Shown: positions 11,501 through 22,741, counted from the stretch's first letter. The stretch: 64,000 bases of DNA from Enoplolaimus lenunculus (GCA_030248215.1 JASANG010002182.1:1-64000); one strand, 5' to 3'. Translations and numbers: made by a program. The notes: generated by a model not told the origin, from the letters alone.

Positions 11501-13460
11501 AAGTCTACATCATCCTCATTCAAGAGTTGGAGCGCCTTAGCTAAAACATCCTTGGAATATGTATCAAACTTTGTAATATCCACCTTTGGAGGGCCGGGAT
11601 TAGGCTCTATTCCAGCAATCAACAACAAAATTCTCAATTCAGTGGCTTGGCGCTCACTCACCCCGTGACACTCAATGTCGCTACTCAGATATTCGGACGC
11701 AGCAACAATCATTTTATCGTAATTTAGCCGACTTGCCGCAACACTCGACCATTGAAAAACACTGTAAATGAGAGAAATGAAAACAAGTGTTAGGTAAAAC
11801 TTTACCCCCAATGTTAAAATAATGAATTTAGACTGGCGTGGCTTCGGAGAAGTAGATGTCCCGGTGAGCAGCACTCTCGGCCGGTTTCTTTTACGTCGTT
11901 CGCCAGTTGACTGCGTACTCACTTTTACCGACGGCAAAGACTCCTGAAAATAATTTACACTAGAATTATCATTTTGAGCAGAAAACAAATTGGCAGTAAC
12001 ATTAAGTTGCTGTGTTTGTCTAGCGCGAGCATACTTGTCTTGACGTAACTCAGGAATCGCTCGTTTCCGCCGGTACCGAAATTGTGACGATTCCCGCACA
12101 CGTTGCTTTCCATCCGTTAACAATGTATTTCGCGTGGCTGTCTGCAGTTTTTCATAATTTGCTGACAAAATATCATTTGCTAAAGAACATATAACTCTAA
12201 AGCGACTAGGCCCTAAGTGTACTCCACCGTACCAACGAGTAACCACAACTAACACATAAAAAAAAAACGCAAAACAAAACCAAAGCGCCCCCAACCCCCC
12301 CTCACAGCGGTAGCTAGTTCTAATGTTCTCAACAAGCGACGACCGGCACCGAATTCATCGTCATCTTTATAGTGGGCATTCACTTCAACCCCGTTTTGAA
12401 CACGGTACGCATATATGTTATGAGTAGCGGTAGCAATTTTTTTACTAGACGACAAAAAACCATTGATCAATGTTTCAACGTCGTCTGTTGAAAAAACAGC
12501 GGCTAAGTGTGCTTGAAATGTGCTTTTTTTTAAATAAAAAAGGGAACCGGAACAAAACATCTTACTCACCTGGATAGGTGATTGATTAACTACCGGACCC
12601 GGATTAGGTTCGACGTCGCCTGCTATCAACAACAAAAGACGTAGCGCCGTTGCATGATTCAAAGAAATGCTACCTATATTGTAAAGAGCGAACTTAATCC
12701 GTTTTCGTTGAAAACAAATTCGTAGCCGCAGTGCGGCAGGAGTTTGATTTAACTCGTTCGAAATAAAAAGTTGCAGTAGGCTATTTATGCTTAAACTAGC
12801 AGTTGGCTGTTGCTTACTGGCACCTTTTTTGCGGGCTGCAGTCACAAACAAACAAAAAAGCAATACAATTAATGTTACGTGCATTCTCGGTCGACTTTTC
12901 TTCTTCAGCCTGAAGCATAGTGTTGAGTCAATCCGCCCATCGCTGTTTTTACGTCTCGGTCGCGTCCTTCGTTGCATAAGCCGCGTCACTAGCAAATCTA
13001 GCAAAACGATCGGCAGGACTTTGTATACAGAAGATGCTATCGCCCAAGCGAGTTGATGAGACGAATTGATTAGCGAAGACGGCGATACGGTCGAATCGCC
13101 AAGTGATTCGAAGCAATTGTCGCTGGCATAGCACACAGACGGAACGCCAGTGGCATTGTTGGCGAAATCGTTACGTTCGCCAGTTGAACCACCCATTTTC
13201 AAGCCCGAAGATACGTCGGGCTCACCAGTTTCCGGCATATTCGTTGCCGCAAATAATACAGTTATTATTATAACTGTTGCTAATTGCTTAATAATAAACA
13301 TTTTATTGAAATACCAATAAAAACCTATAACAGTTATATTACAGGCAAACATAACAATATAACAACGAATATAAAGGTTCAAACATACACTAAACCACAA
13401 AGTGCAAGAAACAATAATGTTCGTACAGAACACAACGGCGCCGCGTACAGATACCAAAAG
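11400..13460 (-). mobile_element. Leader region of the Gypsy element with two 2A-like motifs
   Basis: Between the 5' LTR and gag, open frames encode hydrophobic segments near their starts and two matches to the 2A ribosome-skipping signature. One reads LLLLIAGDVEPNPGP (about 12,590-12,640) and the other LLLIAGIEPNPGP (about 11,590-11,640). Each is preceded by ATxLRxLLL. 2A motifs are known from picornaviruses and from several non-LTR retrotransposons, where they separate an upstream product from the following one; placement here suggests the same use before Gag. The product of the leader itself is not recognised. Confidence 0.7.
13214..13227 (-). promoter_or_regulatory. Primer-binding site
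   Basis: TGGTGAGCCCGACG on the minus strand, starting at the base after the 5' LTR. TGG at the start is the expected complement of a tRNA CCA end. I do not name the tRNA. Confidence 0.7.
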
Positions 13461-13564
13461 AACACTAGAAGATCAGTAGGCGTTTCTTCCGTCTTTCAGG
13501 CTATAGCTACCCAAGCCATATGCAAATGAGCCTAGTGCACAACTGGATGGTTGAGTTCCTACAC
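13228..13564 (-). repeat. 5' LTR of the Gypsy element
   Basis: 337 bp, read on the minus strand from TGTAGGAACTCAACC to ATATGCCGGAAAC. Base by base it matches the copy at 7130-7466 with no difference that I can find. An open frame that continues into the leader region begins inside this LTR. Confidence 0.93.
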
Positions 13565-15945
13565 GGAAAATCTAACAATTAGAAAACAAAATAAAGCACA
13601 CAGGGATCATAAGCGTACACTGCAAAGATCTCAGCTGACGTTGTTGCAATTTCGGAAGAAACCCACTTGCAATCGCAGGTATTAAAGTTGAACCGGTCAG
13701 AAATCATTTGTGCAATCATGTAATTACTGAAACCCATTTCGACAAATATTCACACTCGTGTATTTTCAATCATCATTCGTTTTATCTAATCATTTGCATA
13801 ACCGGCCGAGGAATTCTTGTTTTAAAGAACTTCGCCTCAAAATACGGTGTAAAATTATCAGAGTTACCGAAATATACACAATGAAACCAAAAGCCCGAGT
13901 TGTAAGCAAAAATATCACATCGATTTACAACCACATAAGCCACACACACAGCACTAAAATTTGACTCTTGTAATAGAAGAGTTTTCGAGCTAAAACCAAG
14001 AGTGCCTATTACAAGAGTGTTCAACTCATTTGGGTCCGCATGACACAAAATGTGCCACCGGGCGTTGCGTGTTTGGCCGATTCACCCTTGTTTACAGGGA
14101 GGGCTCTGTCACATGCAATAACCCTAAATTAAACTATACGCGCAGCGATTTTTGTTGCCGGATACATAAAGTGGCATGGTTCGCACAAGTTGTATACCCC
14201 TCTAAATAAAGGGGGGAGGGCAAAAACGCAACGGGTGCCGGGTACATTCTTTCCTACCAGAATGTGCCCAGTTGTAATGCTCTTGGTGAAGTATGCATCA
14301 TCAACCCTTGGTTAAACGTACTCCCAACAAAAATACTTTGGGCTGATCTGCTCCGCTCAAGTCAAGTCCGACTCGGGCAATCCCTGCTTAGCATCCGTCA
14401 TATTTTATTGAATCTGCAGCACATGTATAATTAGCAGGATTCCATAGCAATTCCGATTCAAGCTAAAATTCCGGCAAAATTTGACCTCCGATTCCGATTC
14501 CGGCTGACTGCTTTTCTGATGCCGGAATTCTGAGTTTTCGGTTATGAGTTTTGAAGATGATTGAAGTGTAAGATTTTGCTTGTTTCGTTTTGTATCGTTC
14601 ATTTGGAATTATTCTGTTCGTTTTTTCTTGTTAAATATTCCGAGTTGTTACGTGTATTTCGTCAGCTTTAACTTTTTATTAGCAATTTTTAAAATTTGAT
14701 TCCGATTCCGATACCGGTTCCACCTGAAAAATTATATTTCGATTCCGCTTCCGACAAAATCTAGTTCCGGTTGGAACCGTGATAATTAGGTATTACTTCT
14801 CTATATGACCCCAACATGTGCACTGTTGCAACAAGCTCTCTCGAGTATATCTGTTCCAGGCATATATACTCAAATCGTTGCTCACCGCACAGGATTCACA
14901 CAGAACAGTGGCAACCCTCCCAGGGTCCGCTCCAGCTTAATAGCCGAAAAGACCCCAAATTTGTGCGGTTTATTCGAACACACATCTTATCAGATGATTC
15001 CGGCTGTTACGCTCTAAGGTTTCAATTACGCATTCGAGTAGGTATTAAACACCGCGGCATCGCTACAGTTTTGCTATTATGATTACTAGAATGCATTGGC
15101 TGGGAATACGTTTCAGTGAACTGAATCCAAGCTTTTCTTGGCCTGTTTCATGACTCCCCAGAGCCGAATCTAAACAGTTTATTCAATTAAATTTCAACTA
15201 AAAGTTCAACGTGGCGTTCGCCGGCGGTTTCAATTTGGATTTGAAACTGATTTAAAGTTTTAAATTTTCATCGGTTTTAAATTTTTCATTTAATTTCAAA
15301 TAGTTAAAACAGGTCAGTTCTTCTGCGTAATGAATAATACAATTTCGACCAGTTGTACCCTACGAGTGAGATTGGGTTTTTTATTTGTAGGTAGGTAACC
15401 GATCAAAACTGGTGTGGACCATGTATACAACAGGGCCCAGTTGACGGTGACGGGCGACGACAGACGGCACTGGACGGCACCGCACGACAAACGTACGGTG
15501 ACGGACACGGCGCCGGACATCATAAAAAAATAGTGCCACTTTTCCAGATACTGAGACTTGTGGATAAAACCCAAATTTACGCAACAATAATGCCGGAAAA
15601 AGTATGGCATTAATACGCAAAGTGTACTCAGACTGATTGTGAAACGTTTTCGCAGACTCTTCAGCCAATCAATGACCCCAAAAATTTTAAATATCGCCGA
15701 AATCATTGATTTAATAGTAGTTTGGCATAAGCAAATGCGATTAGTTGTAAAATATGGCGTGCTGTATTTCATGTCGAATACTTTTGACGGCTTCGATCTA
15801 TGCTTAATACAGTTCCGGCAAAATATTGACATCCGGTTCCGGTTTAACTTTTATGGATGGAACGGTCCATGTATAGAACCGGGATGGAACGTTCAACTGT
15901 TTTGTTTTTGCATTTTTTAGCTCAAATTTTAATGTTTCAAATTTT
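13565..15945. other. Gene-free stretch between the LTR element and the next MITE
   Basis: No gene supported. 14160-14330 contains CAACGGGTGCCGGGTACATT and resembles the palindrome at 19951-20286. 14440-14780 and 15800-15890 contain repeated ATTCCGATTCCGG motifs, a simple degenerate repeat. 15875-15905 is a lone left end of a type B GGCC MITE (GGTCCATGTATAGAACC). Confidence 0.45.
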
Positions 15946-16148
15946 GACCCATGTGAAGATCAGGGGCGGAACGTTTTTCTGTGGGAATGCAATAGAGTAA
16001 GCTTAAGCTTTAGGCAAATTCGTTTTCCTTCGTTTAGGCTTAAGCTTAGGCTTAGGCTCAGGAATAGGCTCATTCTTACGCTTAGGCTTAGGCTTAGGCT
16101 TAGGAATATGCTTATAATACTGTTCCGCTTCTGTTCTTTACATTGGTT
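15946..16148 (+). mobile_element. GGCC/TTAGGC MITE, type A
   Basis: Begins GACCCATGTGAAGATCAGGGGCGGAACG and ends CTGTTCTTTACATTGGTT. The core has two TTAGGC blocks separated by AGGAATAGGCTCATTCTTACGC. Confidence 0.85.
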
Positions 16149-16630
16149 GAAATTTTCACCTCTGTATGGGACGGTTCCAATCCGAATACGTGAGCCTTAT
16201 CCTTATAAATTTGCTCTTATGTTTGGGTTTATGCTTTGCTTACATATATTAAGCCTATTAATAAATCTACAGTATGTTATTTTAATACAACTTACCGCCG
16301 GACAGCTGCTGAACACTAAGCCTAAGCCTAAAAGTAAGCCTAATGGTTTTCGACAAATTGTCAATACAATCTTGGGCTACAAATTGTCTATACAATGTTG
16401 GGCCAAATTGTCATGTGACGTGTTGTCCGGGTGATGAAATGACGTCATCGTGAGCCTAAGATTTTCATTCAAAATATGACGTTTGGTCTGGTCCAATGAT
16501 TTCACATTTTATTTCGGTCAACGAATTTGACAAAACACAAAATGTCTGCGAATGTTTTAACGCATGGACAAACGCACGCTTGTTTACGAGCAAAGCGGGT
16601 TTGAGGTTTTCTGAACTGGTTGAAAATTTC

Positions 16631-16944
16631 AGCCCATGTGTTCGAATAGGGACACAACAGTGCTATAAGCATATTGATAAGCCTAAGCCTAAGCCTAAGC
16701 CTAAGCCTAAGCCTAAACTTAAGCCTAAACGTAAGCCTAAGCCAAGCCTAAGCCTAAACCTAAGCCTAAGCCTAAGCCTAAGCCTAAGCCTAAGCCTAAG
16801 CGTTCGTTGCAAAACTGAGTTCCTAAGCCTAAGCCTAAGCCTAAGCCTAAGCCTAACCTTAAGCAAAATCGTTTGTCTAAAGCTTAAACTGACCCTATTA
16901 GAGCCTCGCAGGAAAACAATCCGGCCCTGCTCTATACATGGGCC
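16631..16944 (-). mobile_element. GGCC/TTAGGC MITE with the longest GCCTAA array, 8-bp TSD
   Basis: Left end AGCCCATG, right end CCTGCTCTATACATGGGCC. Perfect 8-bp TSD AAAATTTC at 16623-16630 and 16945-16952. The core 16677-16860 is almost pure GCCTAA with a few variants, interrupted by GTTCGTTGCAAAACTGAG. Frames through it encode Lys-Pro or Leu-Ser repeats, which are artefacts. Confidence 0.92.
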
Positions 16945-17419
16945 AAAATTTCCAAATATTTTTTTGCAAACAGTTTCAATTGTTTGACCTTTGCGTATTG
17001 TGTCACTAATTTCAACGAACCTGCATGCAAATGAATTGCTAAAAACTTCACGCATAACAAAATATCAGACCGAATTAAGAGTTTCTATTTCAAAATTTGT
17101 TTCGCCAAATGTTATTCAGTGAATATGCAAAATGTTTTTCGCTTTGTCAAAAACTGGAACTGTGCAAAAATTTTTAAGGCAAGATTTTGCCAGCATTGCC
17201 ATCCTTAGGCTCTTTCAATATTGTCAAAAACACATGTTGCTAACTGTTTTTTTCGGATATCTGTAATTTAAACGTTTTCTCACAGTTTTAGGCAGTTCAC
17301 ATAAGCATCGTTCAATATTGAGTCAAAAACACACGTTCCATTCTGTCTTTCGAATATGAGTTCAGTTCAAAATTTAAAAAAGTTAAGCTTTCTTGAAATT
17401 TTTTTAGTATTGAATGACT

Positions 17420-17496
17420 GTTACTCTTCTTAGGCTTAAATTTAGGCTTAGGAGTACGCTTATAATACTGTTCCGCCACTGTTCTTTACATTGGTC
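17420..17496 (+). mobile_element. GGCC/TTAGGC MITE, right-end fragment
   Basis: Only the right half remains: TTAGGCTTAGGAGTACGC, CTTATAATACTGTTCCGCC and CTGTTCTTTACATTGGTCC. Confidence 0.65.
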
Positions 17497-17557
17497 CTAA
17501 TTTTGAACCTATGTAACGGTGTACTTGACTCAGATTTTAAAAAAATTTTGCTAGTAG

Positions 17558-18342
17558 TATAACATATTATTGAGTGAAGCGATTCGCGAAGCGTTTTATG
17601 TTTTGTACTTGGCGGTCGAAAGGTGGATGTCCGTCCGTCCGTCTGTCGGTCTGTCCGTCTGTCCGTCTGAAAAGAATCGCAGGAACGGCTGAACCTATTT
17701 TGATAATTTTTTTTGTTTGAAAGCCAATTATTCTGGGGTGTTAACCGCGCATTGGGGTTTTAAAATTTAAAGCCGTTTATTAGCTACAGGCTAATTTGCA
17801 TAATTAATTAAGCCTAAATTAGGACTTTCCACAATATTTCGTTAATTATTACAGTTAGAAGCAATCTATTTTTAGCATTAAAGGGTTTTTGGTGCGAGCA
17901 ATCTGAATAAATTGGTTACAAACGTCTAAAACCGATAATTGAGTAGTTAGCTAATAGATAATTTGCATATAATCATAATTGATAAGCCTAAATTAGGCGT
18001 TTTTACAATGTTTCACTAATTATTAGGGTTACAAGCAATCTAATTTCAGCAATAATGGGTTTTCGGGTGCGAAGAATCTGAATAAATTGTCTACAAACCT
18101 TTAAAAGCGATTATCGAATAGTTAGCTAATAGCTAATTTGCATATTTGCTTAATTGACGAGAAAAAATTATGAGTTTTTAAATTATTCCAATAATTATTA
18201 GGGTGGCTGAAGGGTTCTTGGGTGCGAGGAATCTTAGGAAATTGCTTACAAACCTCCAAAATCGATAAATGAATAGGTAGCTAATAACTAATTTGCATAT
18301 TACCTTAATTGCTTACGTGCGTTCGAGCTTCGCTCAATAAAT
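17558..18342. mobile_element. Inverted-end element with three ~175-bp internal tandem copies
   Basis: Ends read ATTGAGTGAAGCGATTCG (left) and GTTCGAGCTTCGCTCAAT (right), an inverted pair. A GTCCGTCCGTCTGTC microsatellite (17630-17668) precedes AGAATCGCAGGAACGGCTGAACC. After it come about three tandem units of ~175 bp sharing AGTTAGCTAATAGCTAATTTGCATAT and GGGTGCGAGGAATCT. Such GTCCGTCC-plus-AATCGCAGGAACGGCTGAAC blocks are common in invertebrate repeats. No coding frame. Confidence 0.7.
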
Positions 18343-18452
18343 GTAGTCCCACTACGACTGGTGTATTACTGTTAGAAATAGTAATACGCACTTTTTCAAA
18401 AATACAAGTCCGTAAGATTATTGTGGTCAAATCATTTTTGCATCAAAATTTC

Positions 18453-18668
18453 GATGAATGTATAGAGCAGGGTCGGATCGTTTTCCTTTTAAGTTTTAGA
18501 CTGCCTTTTTTTGCTTAGGCTTAGGCTTAGGCTTAGGCTTAAGCTTAGGCTTAGGCTTAGGCTTTAGGCTTTATGCTATAGGCTTAGGAATAGGCTCATC
18601 CTTACGCTTAGGCTTAGGCTTATGAATACGCTTACACTACGTTTCCGGCCTTGTTGTATACACGGGCC
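18453..18668 (+). mobile_element. GGCC/TTAGGC MITE, type B, 8-bp TSD
   Basis: Left end GATGAATGTATAGAGCAGGGTCGG, right end CCTTGTTGTATACACGGGCC. TSD AAAATTTC at 18445-18452 versus AAAATTCC at 18669-18676. The core has up to seven TTAGGC units. Confidence 0.85.
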
Positions 18669-18748
18669 AAAATTCCTATTCATTTGCGCTAAAAAGATAA
18701 AAAATACTAATCGCTTTGTTACTGTTACAAAATACGGCAGGATATCAT

Positions 18749-18985
18749 CAGAGGCGGATCCAAAAATTTTTGACGGGAAGATGGCGGTCTGGTACCCTTA
18801 ACATTTTATCACCAAAAAATTTCTAAGTAGAAAAATTGTAAGGTTTTATCGCAAAAAATTTCGGTTAAAAATTGTATTTTTATTACAAAATTATCTGAGG
18901 AAGAAAATTGTAATGTAGAGGGACCTTTACCATTTTATCACATCAAAAATTCTGACGGGGTGGCGTACGCCCCCTCGCCCCTTAT
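18749..18985. repeat. Palindromic GGATCCAAAAATTTTTGACGGG element, copy 2
   Basis: Left end GAGGCGGATCCAAAAATTTTTGACGGG; repeated ACCATTTTATCAC and AAAATTTC blocks in both orientations; right end TTCTGACGGGGTGGCGTACGCC. Same family as 5788-5942. Confidence 0.7.
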
Positions 18986-19950
18986 TGTGAAAATAATTAA
19001 TAATTATTCTCAAATTGTATACTATGAGCAAGCTAGAAAACAGCCACCTTAGACGGAAACTGGCGCTGTTGTTGAGGTTTATTCGTTGCGTGACTTTAAA
19101 CATCGAAAACTTAAATTGAAAGTTCTTAGCTAAAACATTTTTGAAATCATTCTGAAAAAAACTATTAAGCGAACATTCGTGCTCGTAAGCAAAATTTACA
19201 TCACAGACCAGTTGTGCCTGTGTGAAATCAAATCTGAACTTATGTTGGCACCCAGCGTTAGTTATATTTGTGATTCATCTCAATTGAACGAACGTAAACA
19301 AGTTCATTTTATTGCAACAGTTCGTGGTTTGTGTGTGGGTCAAAAATAAGTTTATTACCAATGAAATTTTGCCCCCCCCCCCCCCACATTGTGAGATCCT
19401 GGATCCGCCACTGGCAACAACCCATACGAAATTCCGTTCATACGTTTTAGTACGAGTGCCATATTTAGTGAAGAGAAGTTCGCGAGCGAAGCAAGCTGAA
19501 AACCAGGCGCATGTTCTGCATTCAAACTTTTCAAAAAGCCTATTTTTGGATCCAGTAGAAGTTTTACAATTGATTTTGTTTTTCAACACCGGTCCGTTTT
19601 TCGGCCAGCAGCCCTTGCCGGCCGGCGGTTGGGGTGCGCGTTAAGCACTGCTCTGATAGGCTCACGCTGAAATTTGTTTTCACGAATGAAATGGGTATGC
19701 GCACGCACCTGCACCTGTTCGCCATCAACGCAATTTCGTAGGCTGGCAAAATGGTGGGTATACGATGCACTCCGGGTCTGTCAGAAACTGTACCAAAATA
19801 CCTATGACGGCTATGCGATGTATCAGAAAGGGGGTAGAAAGTTATTTGAGCAATGTTGGCTGGCACAATCGCTGGTTTCAGGACGCCGCCTCTGGAACCA
19901 ATTTCTTATATGCCTTTTACAAGGCACGGCTAATGACATTGTGTGGAATT
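18986..19950. other. Gene-free stretch, partial GGATCCGCC repeat at 19313-19415
   Basis: 19313-19415 ends in a 13-base C run, then GAGATCCTGGATCCGCCACTGG, the inverted end of the element at 25782-26290. 19560-19950 is GC-richer with open frames but no recognisable domain. Confidence 0.4.
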
Positions 19951-20286
19951 GGTATAACCAAGAGTGGATGATTTTCACAAGTGTGTGCAACTGGGGGCAT
20001 GCTGTGCACAAAACGATGTACCCAGGCGTACGTTGCGTTTTTGGTCCACCCCCCTTATTTGGGGTCAATACGTTGATCCAATATTTTGAATTCTAGGTAA
20101 AGCCGCTGCGATTATACTTAACTCCTATATTTACTGTGTAGTTTACGTGGAAACTACCCCCACATCGGGGGGTGGGTGGGGGGGTTGAGCAAAAATGCAA
20201 CGCGTGCTGGTATACTTTGTGCCATGCACTACCGCGTTAGTTGCAAACTCTTCCGCAGGCGGATATCATCCACTCTTGGTATAACC
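19951..20286. mobile_element. Palindromic element, GGTATAACCAAGAGTGGATGAT ends
   Basis: The left 22 bases are the exact reverse complement of the right end (ATCATCCACTCTTGGTATAACC split across 20265-20286). Inner arms share AACGCGT or TTGCGTTTTTGG and C-rich/G-rich blocks flanking the centre. Related decayed copy near 14160-14330. No coding capacity seen. Confidence 0.7.
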
Positions 20287-21015
20287 TACAATTTCCCAAT
20301 CAGAAACAAAAATTTTCTCGAGTAGTATCCAGTAAAACCCAGCCTTAAACAATTACGCAAAGTTTGTGCCCTTAACTGAAAGCCGCAATGTTCACCTGAA
20401 CCGCCGGCTTGGCAAGCCAGAAGTGAGAGCCAAAACTACTTTAAGAGTCGTATGTATATGGAGTTCCCAATTGTGATACGTGAGCGTTAAATTTTGTCTA
20501 AAGATAACCGAAATTTCTGAGGACGTCCGAGTAACCCCTGACCCTCTCTTTACGAGCCCGTGTTACTTAGTCAGTATCTTTCACAAGTCATGGAACCGTG
20601 GTACACGTACAAATCAGCTGTAGCTCGGATCGTTCCGATACACAAACGCCCGCTGCTATTAAGTTTTGCTTCAAGGTCTTCCTGTGCGTGCCGCACAAAA
20701 CCTCACACAACGAACTCGAGCCGAATTCCAGCTATTAATACGGGTTATGGCTGATAGATAAACAAATTAAACCAAACCAAATAAATCCGATTTAAACCCA
20801 CGCCCTGGTTTTTAAAAACGAGAAATATTCGCTATTATAAATTTAGGTATCGATTAAATATGAAACAGTGAAAACTTCACATTTTAACGGTCGTATTTCG
20901 TCTGATATAGGTTCAGTCATCAATTTACCAGGTTTTTAATACATTTCGTGACACAGTTGAGATTCGAGAAGCGTAGCCAGACGGCTAAAGTGAGCCTTAA
21001 CATGTTATCAATTTG
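20287..21015. other. Gene-free stretch, nothing recognised
   Basis: AT-rich DNA with one 64-codon open frame (20560-20754) that has no domain or splice support. Confidence 0.35.
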
Positions 21016-21175
21016 GGCCAATGTAAAGAACAGGGGCGAAACAGTATTATAAGCATATTCCTAAACTTAAGCCTAAGCCTAAGCCTAAGCCAAGCAAAAA
21101 AATTAGTCTAAAGCTTAAGCTTACTCTATTGCAGTCACACAGAAAAACGTTCCGCGCGTGATCTGTACATGAGCC
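21016..21175 (-). mobile_element. GGCC/TTAGGC MITE, type A
   Basis: Begins GGCCAATGTAAAGAACAGGGGCG and ends GTTCCGCGCGTGATCTGTACATGAGCC; short GCCTAA core next to CCAAGCAAAAAAATTAG. Confidence 0.85.
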
Positions 21176-21389
21176 TGAATTTGAAAAACTATTTTCGTTC
21201 ATTACTTACTTTTAGCGTTAGGCAAATTATTGATCTTCCACAAACTATCTATGCTTAGTTAATAGACGCTGCCTTTCCGAATCAAATTCCAGGCCACGGT
21301 CGTGGTTTGGAATTTTTAAAGACGAGATGGCATCATTAATCCATATCCTAATTTTTTCATAATTTGTCCACACAGCCTGGGTGATAGTC

Positions 21390-21532
21390 GGGCCCGTAGC
21401 CCCCCCCCGGACAAATTTTGGCCCTCCTAGAAAATTTTCAACCTTGCTTGTTAATTCATTGGAAACCCTGGAATGCCCCCCCCCCCTGAAAATTTTTTAG
21501 CCTCCCTAGCAAAGCGTGTTGGCTACGGGCCT
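21390..21532. mobile_element. MITE, CAGGCCCGTAGCCA family, copy 2
   Basis: GGGCCCGTAGCC at the left, GTTGGCTACGGGCCTG at the right, with C-rich runs in both halves. Confidence 0.65.
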
Positions 21533-21849
21533 GAATGACAGTCAGTATTACCCCCCCCCCCCCCCGATAACCTGAACTTAGGTCTGTCCAAGCCTAAAAC
21601 AATATCTACACAACCGTATTGCGTGACCATTAATTTTGAAAAATACACCTTTTATTGTTTGAAACGTTAAGAAAATAAAAATTCATTTTTTGACCCCGAA
21701 AAACCATTGCGTTAGAATTGATTTGTGGCGTCAAATTAGTCTGAACGGGTTTTGGTTTCTAATTTTAGTCGGCCAAGATTGTAGACCGACAGTTAAGCCG
21801 GCAGATATGGTCCTTGTATTGACGTGTAAACGGTGCATAATCGATCTAA

Positions 21850-22052
21850 GTACGCTTTCAAGTTTCGAACTCAATTTATTTGGTGCTGGAGTCATTTATG
21901 CGCAACAATTAGGGTTAATTGACATTTATCGACTCTAATTAAGGTTTAGGTACCTTATCCGCTTACGGACTCTTATTAGGGATACGGACTCCTATTGATT
22001 CGGAGTCAAAATGGGGACCCCCTTCTTATTACCCCCTCTTATTCGGGTCAAT
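21850..22052 (-). mobile_element. TACTGTATTGACCCGAATAAG element, partial
   Basis: The right end CTCTTATTCGGGTCAATACAG is intact; it contains GGAGTCATTTATGCGC and GACATTTATCGACTCTAATT of the full copies at 35184-35619 and 43626-44078. The other half is missing. Confidence 0.7.
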
Positions 22053-22318
22053 ACAGTAATAACCACTTTTTAACTTTACGTGAACGAAATTTTAGCTTGA
22101 CTCTACTGCAACACGTGTCCACATACGAGTGGTTGTTAACTCTTGGCTACGACACATTTTGTGGCTCAGCCAAATTTCCCATTGTAAACGGCGCAGTACT
22201 TGAAAACCTACTACTAACTGACGTGTCGAGCTTTGAAACAACCAGCTGGTGCCATAATTCCATTGAATATTTGAGAATACTGGCATTGGTGCCGTAGACA
22301 AAATTAGAATGCCACAAA

Positions 22319-22640
22319 CATCACACCACCGTCGTGATATTTTTTCTAGAAAAAATTTAGACGGTGGTCTGATATTTTTTCTAGAAAAAATTTAGACGGT
22401 GGTCTGATATTTTTTCTAGAAAAAATTTAGACGGTGGTCTGATATTTTCTCAAATACACAAACGTTAATGGTCTGATCTTTTTCTGGTAAAATTCGGACG
22501 GCGGTCTGAATTTTCCTAGAAAAAAATCAGACCATTAATGTTTGTGTAGTTGAGAAAATATCAGACAGACCACTGTCTAATTCTTCTCTAGAAAAAATAT
22601 CACGAATGAATTTTCCTAGAAAAAAATCAGACGAGGATCT
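22319..22640. repeat. Nested tandem and inverted repeat of TTTTCTAGAAAA units
   Basis: Three tandem 35-bp units built on the palindrome TTTTTTCTAGAAAAAA with TTAGACGGTGGTCTGATA. Then an inverted pair follows: ACACAAACGTTAATGGTCTGAT versus ATCAGACCATTAATGTTTGTGT over a short loop. Many XbaI-type TCTAGA sites. Non-coding. Confidence 0.75.
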
Positions 22641-22741
22641 GATTTTTCATACATCACCAGGTGAGTGATTCAGTCAACTCAGAAAGATGCCTTATCGCCT
22701 TTAGGCTCACCGGTTGACCCTGTAAATGCAACAAAGCTTCA

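Larger units (their letters stand above)
7130..13564 (-). mobile_element. Ty3/Gypsy LTR retrotransposon, full length, young, interrupted frames
   Basis: About 6.4 kb, read on the minus strand. It has two 337-bp LTRs, a primer-binding site next to the 5' LTR, leader frames with two 2A-like motifs, gag, protease, reverse transcriptase, RNase H and integrase, then a purine-rich tract against the 3' LTR. The order protease-RT-RNaseH-integrase and the motifs YLDD, TDAS and HIDLVGPL place it in Ty3/Gypsy. The LTRs read as identical, so insertion was recent. The frames show roughly three interruptions, some of which could be family-typical frame shifts; I treat it as a fossil. No other repeat is nested in it. 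I could not see a clear TSD at its outer edges. Confidence 0.93.

Noticed and set aside
16677-16860. A telomere or chromosome-fusion scar
   Set aside because: The array is bounded by transposon ends and an exact 8-bp TSD.
16496-17055. Overlapping frames of 130-163 codons rich in Lys-Pro, Ser-Leu or Arg-Leu
   Set aside because: They are direct readings of the GCCTAA hexamer array inside a MITE, open on several frames at once.
19674-20096. A 140-codon plus-strand frame
   Set aside because: Its second part lies in the palindromic element 19951-20286, and no domain or exon signal supports the rest.
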